Assembly: GCA_036752825.1 (NCBI GenBank)
Contig: DAIORV010000029.1
Location: 1 to 20,065, forward strand
Source of the DNA: UBA5177 sp002413265
GTDB lineage: Bacteria > Chloroflexota > UBA5177
Reading direction: 5' to 3'
DNA length: 20,065 bases
Shown here: piece by piece, positions 1 to 5,955 of the stretch
How positions within the stretch are numbered: position 1 is the first letter of the stretch
How the letters are laid out: each line of letters starts with the position of its first letter
Program-made: the position numbers and the translations under genes
Notes under the pieces: generated by a model
Told to the model about the DNA's origin: nothing
The model's input: only the letters and a program-made list of their open reading frames with translations
Databases searched by the model: none

Positions 1-388
1 ATTCGCCGAAGCCGCCGAACGGACACATGAGACACCAAGCGCGACCCACACCAACTATCATGACGAAGACCATGCAAAACCAGATGAACCAGGTAACGGC
101 GGTCGCGAAGTTGCGATTCGGATCGGCGGTTCCCAATAGCCCTGTAAAGATCACAACCCAGAAGATGATCTGATTTGGCAGAATGGCAAGGAACTGAAAC
201 CGCCTGCTCTTCATCGCCCTCATAAGGGGCCTCCCGATTACGGGCATGGCGGTGAGCTCGATCACCTGATCAGTGGGAGCGAAGTGGCGTTCCAATCCAT
301 TTCTCTGAGGAGGTCGCAACCGGCGCGCGGGTGAATCCGCGCACGTCGCTTCCTCCGGCCGTTCCAGAAGTTCTACTGGTTTAGCCAT
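1..388 (-). CDS. Membrane 4Fe-4S polyferredoxin (NapH/CcoG/NosR-like), N-terminal part
   Basis: The gene runs off the left edge, so only the first 129 codons are visible. The ATG at 388 has a good ribosome site (CTGGAGGG) about 5 nt upstream. Residues 1-50 are hydrophilic. Two hydrophobic segments follow (about 73-92 and 104-123), then a cysteine pair C119-x2-C122-P inside the motif GRAWCLMCPFGG. That arrangement, a membrane anchor followed by a Cys-x-x-Cys-Pro, is typical of the membrane ferredoxins NapH, CcoG and NosR, which pass electrons between quinol and periplasmic or cytoplasmic redox partners. The clusters themselves would lie further downstream and cannot be seen. The Rrf2 regulator lies upstream on the same strand, 283 nt away, and may control it. 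The family assignment is fairly sure; the exact partner (nitrate, nitrous oxide, oxidase assembly) is unknown. Confidence 0.72.
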   Translation of the reverse strand, partial: MAKPVELLERPEEATCADSPARRLRPPQRNGLERHFAPTDQVIELTAMPVIGRPLMRAMKSRRFQFLAILPNQIIFWVVIFTGLLGTADPNRNFATAVTWFIWFCMVFVMIVGVGRAWCLMCPFGGFGE

Positions 389-426
389 CCAGCCCTCCAG
401 AGGTGAAATTAAAACAGAGTACTTCT

Positions 427-462
427 ATAAACGTTAAGTCACTGACTCTACGTGTAGCACGT
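427..462. promoter_or_regulatory. Candidate operator upstream of the polyferredoxin gene
   Basis: This lies 39-74 nt upstream of the polyferredoxin start. It holds ATAAACGT (427-434) and the dyad ACGTG-TAG-CACGT (450-462). Both words ATAAACGT and ACGTGTAG recur, fused as ATAAACGTGTAG on the minus strand, upstream of the Rrf2 gene (1288-1299). A shared word in two same-strand promoters next to a regulator gene suggests an Rrf2 site, but this is inference. The rest of 389-671 shows no gene I can support. Confidence 0.35.
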
Positions 463-671
463 TACCATGTTTTTTGGGATCCCGTCAAGAGAGTATTTTT
501 GGCTCAGCCAATTCGGCCAACACGGTGCCGTTCGAGACACATTCCGATTCCTGGCTCGACTATGGTTTCGCGGAATCTCACGGAGGCCAGGAGTGCACCA
601 GCGCCTACCTTACTCGCCTTCAGCGAAGCTTGAAAACGCGTGCGAGGTGGGCCGGCAGCTTCGGACGAAAG

Positions 672-1232
672 CTACTCCTCTACGGCATGGGAGAGCACCG
701 GTCCGCGACCGTTTCCTTCCATGCCAGTCGGTGTACGTGCGGCGCCGTCCGTGCGACCAATCCGAGCCGCCGCCCGATGGGCGTTGCCTGGAATCGCGAA
801 ACGGCCGGCTTCGAGGGCCTCGTCCACCAAGACCACGCCGGCAAGTGTCGACTGTTGCAAGACCAGGCAGATGGCCTGGGTCGCGGCGCTCCACACGGGG
901 TGAAGAGCACATACGTTCTCCCAACGGCAGGGCCCCCCGCGTAAAGCGCAGATACTGGGACCCAACGGCCCCTCGCCTGCCTCGACGACGTCGAGCAAAC
1001 TGATCGCTTCCGGTGCGCGGACAAGCCGGTATCCCCCATCGCGTCCTGCCCGCGCTTCCGCGATGCCAGCCTGCGCAAGCGCCGACAGAATTTGAGGTGT
1101 GTAGCTCAAGGGAAGGTCCATCTCCTCGGCCACCTCGCGGATCTTTCGGTAGCTGCCATCTTTCCACGCGCGGGCGAGGGCAAGGGCGGCGCGGACGACG
1201 TAGTCGCCTTTTTTGGAGAGAGTAAGGTCCAC
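672..1232 (-). CDS. Rrf2-family transcription regulator with three-cysteine cluster (NsrR/IscR-like)
   Basis: This 186-residue protein opens with MDLTLSKKGDYVVRAALALA, the standard Rrf2 start, followed by a winged helix: the recognition region is around PLSYTPQILSALAQAG and the wing is GRDGGYRL (residues 63-70). Cysteines C95, C102 and C108 (C-x6-C-x5-C) sit where IscR and NsrR bind a [2Fe-2S] or [4Fe-4S] cluster, so it probably senses nitric oxide, oxygen or Fe-S status. IscR itself has x5 and x5 spacing, so the first gap is one residue longer. I chose the GTG at 1232 because GGAGG lies 8 nt upstream; a GTG at 1241 overlaps that ribosome site and would add three residues. The tail after residue 150 is Gly/Arg-rich and not conserved in the family. 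The effector is not determined. Confidence 0.85.
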   Translation of the reverse strand: MDLTLSKKGDYVVRAALALARAWKDGSYRKIREVAEEMDLPLSYTPQILSALAQAGIAEARAGRDGGYRLVRAPEAISLLDVVEAGEGPLGPSICALRGGPCRWENVCALHPVWSAATQAICLVLQQSTLAGVVLVDEALEAGRFAIPGNAHRAAARIGRTDGAARTPTGMEGNGRGPVLSHAVEE

Positions 1233-1271
1233 GAGTCCCACCTCCCTGGGAAGAAGTAACCGACGACAAAC

Positions 1272-1299
1272 ATTATTCAGTAATACACTACACGTTTAT
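1272..1299 (-). promoter_or_regulatory. Candidate promoter/operator of the Rrf2 gene
   Basis: On the minus strand this AT-rich patch upstream of the Rrf2 start reads ATAAACGTGTAG (1299-1288), then TGTATTACTG and an imperfect dyad ATTACTGAATAAT (1284-1272). TATTAC could serve as a -10 box, but no well-spaced -35 is obvious. The words shared with the polyferredoxin promoter suggest autoregulation. Confidence 0.35.
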
Positions 1300-1705
1300 G
1301 AGTGAGTCCAACAAAGGACCCAACGGGGGTGCGACGCAAGTTTTTGGACAGACACCGAAAATCGCCTCCTTGTCGCTGGATCGGACGGGGCACACCACAA
1401 GATGTAGGGCCTGCTGAGCCGCTCGCGGCCGCAAGGAGGCACCCGCTTCCAAAACTTTGATACTGTTGGCGAATTGGAGCGCGTCAGGCGGCTGCGGGGA
1501 AAAGGGCAAAGAACGGAGACTGTCGCGTCTTGGCGAGGCGGGGATCCTCCAACCACTGGAGCGGTTCCCCGGAAAGCTGAGAATGCCGTGCATCTCCTTA
1601 GAAGGCATTCTTGCGTTCGATGTCCGTGGAGCTCGAGCGCACCTTCTTGAAGAGTAGGAACAGGTCCGAATCAGAAATGACATCGGGTGGAGACCTGATT
1701 TTTGA
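1300..1705. other. Stretch without a recognisable gene
   Basis: About 400 nt between the Rrf2 promoter and the Hsp20 remnant. Several frames are open on both strands for 60-130 codons, but their translations are rich in Arg, Pro and Ser, lack a convincing ribosome site and match no family I recognise. I looked for the missing N-terminal half of the adjacent Hsp20 remnant in the sequence just before it and did not find it. No tRNA, clear terminator or insertion-sequence end was seen. It may be decayed sequence. Confidence 0.4.
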
Positions 1706-1930
1706 TTGAAATGCGCCTTGGACCACGGGTTGGAGGCTCACGGACTGAAGGTGAATTGCGAGCGTGTACCACGGCCTCCTCCGAGAGAGTTCTCCGACGT
1801 CCTTACGCTGCCGGCCGAGGTCGATGGCGAGAAGGCCGAGGCAAGCTACGTCAATGGGATCCTGACGATCACTCTGCCCAAGGCTGCAAACGCCCTCCCG
1901 AAGGCCATCAAGGTCTCGACCACGTTCTAG
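1706..1930 (+). pseudogene. Hsp20/alpha-crystallin 3' remnant
   Basis: The last ~45 codons encode a clear end of an alpha-crystallin domain: EFSDVLTLPAEVDGEKAEA, then YVNGILTITLPKA and a final KAIKV. This covers beta strands 7-9 with the family G-I-L-T-I motif. The preceding ~30 residues do not resemble Hsp20, the frame is closed by a TGA at 1703-1705, and only a TTG at 1706 without a good ribosome site could start it. The first half of the crystallin domain and the N-terminal arm are therefore missing. The remnant resembles the intact Hsp20 at 9674-10117 (roughly half of the aligned 43 residues identical by eye), so it may be a decayed paralogue. A short expressed fragment cannot be excluded. 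Confidence 0.7.
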
Positions 1931-1949
1931 GATCCACTCCCAAGCAATG

Positions 1950-1982
1950 AGGATCCCCCTCCCGCTCTCGAAGGGAGATCCT
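1950..1982 (+). terminator. Bulged hairpin after the Hsp20 remnant
   Basis: AGGATC (1950-1955) pairs with GATCCT (1977-1982), and CTCCC (1959-1963) with GGGAG (1973-1977), leaving a three-base C bulge and a 9-nt loop; the two helices share G1977, so one pair is lost. TTCT follows. It lies about 20 nt past the remnant's stop codon. There is no long T-run, so the terminator call is tentative. Confidence 0.3.
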
Positions 1983-2064
1983 TCTAACTGGCGCTAGCCC
2001 ATTCGGAAGCGATTTGCCATTTCGGGGGCTGAGGAGACCCCGGCCCCGTGCCACCAACCCCCGT

Positions 2065-2077
2065 GGGAGAACCTCCC
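2065..2077 (-). terminator. Small hairpin just past the phosphoesterase stop
   Basis: GGGAG (2065-2069), loop AAC, CTCCC (2073-2077). It lies 3 nt beyond the phosphoesterase stop on the minus strand. The stem is short and has no T-run, so it could be chance. Confidence 0.2.
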
Positions 2078-2080
2078 GTT

Positions 2081-4441
2081 CTACAGAACACGTAAGGATG
2101 AGGTGCTGGTGATCTCGTCCAAGCGCGTATCGCGGATGCCTGTGACCTGGATTCGCACACCGGGTTGGAGATCGGACAGGGATCCCTTCTTTCCGTTCTT
2201 CAGGATGATGTGAGCGCCGGGATCGAGATCCACGAGGAAAGGTCGGTTCCCGAAGCGCACGGTGTAGACTCGGCCCGCTTTGCCGAGATTGAAATCACCG
2301 GTGCCGTCCTGCCCCACGCCGAAGATGACGCCACGATGATTCTTGAAGGACACAAGATCCGTGTCTTTCACGGTCGTCGCCCTGAAAACCAGTTGGTGTT
2401 GAGGGTCTGGCACGGCCGCTACCGTGAGCCTGTCTCCCGAGCGCATATCGGACAGGGCGGCGGCACGTCCACCGGTCATGGAGATGTGCGTGCTGCCCGA
2501 CAGCGTGAGAGTGGCAACGTCCCCCGCTTGAGTGCGCATTCTCAACTCAGTCTGCCCGCGCACTGTCGATATCTTGAGCATCGTGCCGGTGAGGCTCTTC
2601 TGGGCAGACTTTTTGCCGACGTGTAGAACCCGTACGACCCGGACAGAGCTTGCGGTGGTAACTTCGCCGGTACGCTTATTGAGCAAGCCCGTTACTCGCA
2701 CCTGAAGTCCAGCCCGCAGATCCGAGAGCGATCCTTTCCGGCCATTCTGGCGGGTGATCTGTGATTTCGGGTCCAGGTCGACCAACAGCGTGCGCTTGAC
2801 GAAACGTACCGTGTACGCCCGTCCTTCCTTACCGAGGTTGTAGTCTCCCGTGCCTTCGGCCCCCACGTTCACGATGACGCCTGTTTGATTCTTGAATGGA
2901 ACCAGATCCAAGTCCGTCATCGTATTGACCCCGTATACGAGTGCGTGTTGCGGATCCGGCCGAGCCGAGACAGAGACGTGGTCGTCGGTTCGCAGGTCGG
3001 CAAGTGAGGCCCGCCCGGCGGTTGCGTAGATGGGCGTCCCGCCCAGGAGCAGAAGGGTGGCTATGTCGCCTCCTTTAACCCGCATCCGCACTTCGACATT
3101 GGCGCGGGTCACGGTCAGCTTGAGTATGTTTCCGCTGATGGTCGTCTTGATGTTCTTGTCCCTCGCCGGACACGACTGATGAAGCAGGAGCGGTGGCAGC
3201 GGGCTCTGCGTGAAGTCCAGGGAGGACAAGAGAGACGGCGCCGTACGATCGTGGACATTTAGAGCAGGCAGATGAAAATCTTGCTCGACAAACTTCAGGA
3301 TCGACGTGAAGTCCATGGTGTGGTGATCGACGTACCCCGACCTCGCGTAGGGCGATATGAGGATGGTAGGGACACGTGGGCCGAGGCTGATGTGGTCGCG
3401 GACGGGTGGCGCCATATGGTCGTAGAACCCTCCGAAATCGTCCCAGGTGAGCACGATCAGCGTCGACTTCCAGTACTTGCTCTGCATCACTGAATTGATC
3501 TGCTGGTCGACCCAGCTTTGACCCACGCAGATACTGTACGGGGGATGGTCGCTCAGCTCCTCTGGAGCCACGAGCCAGCTCACCTGTGCCAGCTTGCCGG
3601 CCTTCACATCATTGGCAAACCGCGTGTAGGCGGGGACGTTCGTTTTCCAGAGCGACGAATCGCGGATATGCTTTATGGCATCGAACGAAGACCAGACGTA
3701 GCCGGACTTGTACTGCCCGGGAGCGTAGTAGTTCCATGACGTGTAGTGCTTCTGGAAGGTGTCGGCCATGGTCGTCATGTTGAAGCAGGGCTTGGTCTCG
3801 TAGTTTCGGCCCGTTTTCGGGTCCATGGCACTCACCAGCGAATATGGCCCGGCATCACATCCCCACGCGTGAAAGGTCTCGCCCGACGGATTGTCCACCA
3901 CGTTTGAGGAGGAGGCCGCAATCGTTATCAGGTGGTTAGGAAAGCTGGGGCCCATGATGGTCGAGAAGAAATGATCGTCAAGTGCAAACGTCTGAGCGTA
4001 CTTCCAGTAGCTGGAAATGTCTTGCTGCGCGTATCGAGACGTCGCTACATCAACTCCGTTCTGGATAGCTCCGGGAAGGATGTTGAATTGGTTCATCTTG
4101 CCGCTGTTGACGGCGAGAGCGGCTGAGCCACCAGAGTGGTCGATATCGAGCAAGGTGTGATCGGGCGTGTGTCCGAGTTTCACCACCTTTCCGGTATCTA
4201 TACGTGCCGTTGACGCGCCGGAGGCTCCGGGAAAGTTGCCGAAGAGATTGTCGAAGCTATGGTTCTCTCGGACCAGAATCACAACGTGATCGATGGGGTA
4301 TGCGGGCTTGGGTGACGTCGACGCACTGATGGGAGACGAGCTCGCGGGAGCGACGACGCCGGCTGACCAGCCGCTCCAGAGTGTCAAGAGAACGGCAAAT
4401 AAACCCAGGGCGATAGCAAGTCTAAAAGCGGTGCGCTGCAT
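2081..4441 (-). CDS. Exported phosphoesterase (acid phosphatase / phospholipase C-like) with four C-terminal repeat modules
   Basis: A 786-residue protein. Residues 1-33 form a signal peptide or anchor (RLAIALGLFAVLLTLWSGW). Residues 49-420 are a PF04185-type phosphoesterase: the metal/nucleophile motif VVILVRENHSFDNLFG, then MGPSFPNHL (163-171), the motif TWDDFGGFYDHMAPP (332-346) and GPRVPTILISPYARSGYVDH. Family members release phosphate or head groups from phosphate esters outside the membrane; the substrate here is unknown. Residues 432-786 are two tandem ~170-residue repeats, each of two smaller units, giving four copies of a DUF5666-like pattern (LSDLRxGxxVxVTG followed by a T-S-S/T-V end). 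The ATG at 4441 follows AAGGGAG by 6 nt. It stands as the third gene of a minus-strand run after mgtA and the alcohol dehydrogenase, but an inverted repeat separates it from the latter, so it may have its own promoter in 4442-4631. Confidence 0.88.
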   Translation of the reverse strand: MQRTAFRLAIALGLFAVLLTLWSGWSAGVVAPASSSPISASTSPKPAYPIDHVVILVRENHSFDNLFGNFPGASGASTARIDTGKVVKLGHTPDHTLLDIDHSGGSAALAVNSGKMNQFNILPGAIQNGVDVATSRYAQQDISSYWKYAQTFALDDHFFSTIMGPSFPNHLITIAASSSNVVDNPSGETFHAWGCDAGPYSLVSAMDPKTGRNYETKPCFNMTTMADTFQKHYTSWNYYAPGQYKSGYVWSSFDAIKHIRDSSLWKTNVPAYTRFANDVKAGKLAQVSWLVAPEELSDHPPYSICVGQSWVDQQINSVMQSKYWKSTLIVLTWDDFGGFYDHMAPPVRDHISLGPRVPTILISPYARSGYVDHHTMDFTSILKFVEQDFHLPALNVHDRTAPSLLSSLDFTQSPLPPLLLHQSCPARDKNIKTTISGNILKLTVTRANVEVRMRVKGGDIATLLLLGGTPIYATAGRASLADLRTDDHVSVSARPDPQHALVYGVNTMTDLDLVPFKNQTGVIVNVGAEGTGDYNLGKEGRAYTVRFVKRTLLVDLDPKSQITRQNGRKGSLSDLRAGLQVRVTGLLNKRTGEVTTASSVRVVRVLHVGKKSAQKSLTGTMLKISTVRGQTELRMRTQAGDVATLTLSGSTHISMTGGRAAALSDMRSGDRLTVAAVPDPQHQLVFRATTVKDTDLVSFKNHRGVIFGVGQDGTGDFNLGKAGRVYTVRFGNRPFLVDLDPGAHIILKNGKKGSLSDLQPGVRIQVTGIRDTRLDEITSTSSLRVL

Positions 4442-4631
4442 CGTGTGCTCCCTTGACGAAGAATGAATCTAGGCCCTGTTCCGGCGGTGGAAGTCAAAAC
4501 GGGTCCCCAAGAGGCCGGCCACAGTACGGACAGCTCAATCTAGGTGCGAAGCGAATACGCCGGTATCGGTTATCCGCCCGATGTTTTCGTCCCTCAGACC
4601 CGAAGTTTCCCGTGCTTGCCAGCCGATATGC

Positions 4632-4669
4632 GACGGGACAGGCCAACCTCCTCGTTGACCTGTCCCGTC
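4632..4669 (-). terminator. Strong inverted repeat between alcohol dehydrogenase and phosphoesterase genes
   Basis: GACGGGACAGGCCAAC (4632-4647) and GTTGACCTGTCCCGTC (4654-4669) form a 16-bp stem with one mismatch (a C opposite A on the plus strand, a G-U wobble on the minus-strand transcript) and a 6-nt loop CTCCTC. It begins 25 nt past the alcohol dehydrogenase stop. No T-run follows on either strand, so it may end transcription without the classic tail or protect the 3' end of the transcript. Confidence 0.6.
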
Positions 4670-4694
4670 ATGTCGCGGGCCGGTGCCCTCGGCC

Positions 4695-5798
4695 TTAGAA
4701 CACTATGAGTGGCTTCACTATGCCGTCGAGCTTCTTGTCCATGAAGTCAAAGGCCACGTTCAGCTCACCGAAGGGGAAGGTGTGAGTGGTCATGAGCGTC
4801 GGATCAACGCGGCCGTTCTCGATGACCTTGAGCAACCGCTGCATGCGCAGGCTGCCCCCAGGGCAGAGCCCGTTGACGATCGATTTTTCGGACATCCCTA
4901 CACCCCAGCCGAGGCGGGGAACATGCAGGAAGTCTCCTTTGCCGTGATAGCCAACGTTTGCAATCGTGCCGCCTGGCTTGGTCACCGTGATCGCATTCTG
5001 GAATGTAATGTCGGAGCCCAGAGCCTCGATTGCCGAATCGACACCCTTGCCGTTGGTGAGGTCGAGAATGGCTTCGATCGGATCGACCTTGCTGAAGTCG
5101 ACGATCACGTCTGCACCGTACCCGCGAGCGAGCTCCTGACGGTGGGGGACTGAGTCGACGCCGATGATCAACCCCGCGCCTCGCAACCGCGCACCGGCGA
5201 CCGCCATGAGGCCCACGGGTCCCAGAGCGAAAACGGCAACCGTGCCACCGATTGGAATGTTGGACAGCTCAGCGCCCAGGAATCCGGTCGAAAGCATGTC
5301 GGCGCAGTAGACGGCAGCGTCGTCGGAAACAGCGTCCGGAATCTTCGCCATGTTCGCGTCGGCCTGGTTGACGTGGAAGTACTCCGCAAAGACTCCGTCT
5401 TTGATGTTGGCAAACTTCCAGCCCCCAAGGGCTTCATTCGACTGAGACGAATGGCCGGCCTGAGAGGCTTCGTCGAACCAGTCGGGTGTGATTGCTCCAA
5501 CCAGCACGCGATCGCCAGGCTTGAAGTTCTTCACCAGTGACCCAACCTGGTAGACAACACCTACCGCCTCGTGACCGAGGGTGAGATTCTCTCGGGGCCC
5601 GATGGCTCCGTTCACCGTGTGGCTGTCCGAGGTGCAGATTAGGGCGCGCGTCGTCTTGACGACCGCGTCCGTAGGTCCCGCCGTGGGGATCGGTTTGTCG
5701 GAGAAGCCGACCTTGCCCAAGCCGTTCATTACGAACGCCTTCATGGTCCCGGTGGCAAGGACCTCTTCCCGCGTGAGCTCCTCTGTCGTAACACTCAT
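4695..5798 (-). CDS. Zinc-dependent secondary-alcohol dehydrogenase, probably NAD(H)-linked
   Basis: A 367-residue medium-chain dehydrogenase closest in pattern to the Clostridium/Thermoanaerobacter secondary alcohol dehydrogenases (isopropanol type): ALICTSDSHT, LTLGHEAVG, TPDWFDEASQ, GWKFANIKDGVFAEYFHV, GLCPGG. Catalytic zinc ligands are C55, H76 and D167 (with E77). The structural-zinc cysteine lobe is absent, as in that family. The Rossmann motif is ALGPVGLMAV. After strand beta-2 it reads GVDSVP, whereas the NADP enzymes have GVGSRP; the acidic D215 and loss of the Arg point to NAD(H). The ATG at 5798 follows a near-perfect AAAGGAGA by 8 nt; the frame is open to 5882 upstream, but that part has no ribosome site. 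It follows mgtA by 157 nt on the same strand. Its likely job is reversible oxidation of short alcohols to ketones or aldehydes in redox balancing; the true substrate is not known. Confidence 0.9.
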   Translation of the reverse strand: MSVTTEELTREEVLATGTMKAFVMNGLGKVGFSDKPIPTAGPTDAVVKTTRALICTSDSHTVNGAIGPRENLTLGHEAVGVVYQVGSLVKNFKPGDRVLVGAITPDWFDEASQAGHSSQSNEALGGWKFANIKDGVFAEYFHVNQADANMAKIPDAVSDDAAVYCADMLSTGFLGAELSNIPIGGTVAVFALGPVGLMAVAGARLRGAGLIIGVDSVPHRQELARGYGADVIVDFSKVDPIEAILDLTNGKGVDSAIEALGSDITFQNAITVTKPGGTIANVGYHGKGDFLHVPRLGWGVGMSEKSIVNGLCPGGSLRMQRLLKVIENGRVDPTLMTTHTFPFGELNVAFDFMDKKLDGIVKPLIVF

Positions 5799-5928
5799 CG
5801 CCTTATCTCCTTTGTGGCGAGGATGTTCCCCGCACACCTGAAGCGTATGCGTGAGTAAAGGACACCCGCATCGGGTCAACACCTGATATGCATGGCATCC
5901 CGGGCCGAATCCTTGGCCTGTATTGGCG

Positions 5929-5948
5929 GAGCCCGGGCCGCGGGCCTC
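5929..5948 (-). terminator. GC-rich hairpin just past mgtA
   Basis: GAGCCCG (5929-5935) pairs with CGGGCCTC (5941-5948), with one bulged C and loop GGCCG. It sits 8 nt beyond the mgtA stop on the minus strand. No T-run follows, so it may be only an attenuator or chance in GC-rich sequence. Confidence 0.3.
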
Positions 5949-5955
5949 TTGTCGA

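Noticed and set aside
499..511. Palindrome TTGGCTCAGCCAA between the Rrf2 and polyferredoxin genes
   Set aside because: A one-base loop makes it a poor hairpin, there is no T-run, and no second copy was found in other promoters.
610..1269. Second long minus-strand frame over the Rrf2 gene
   Set aside because: Out of frame with the conserved winged helix and cysteine cluster; a shadow of the real gene.
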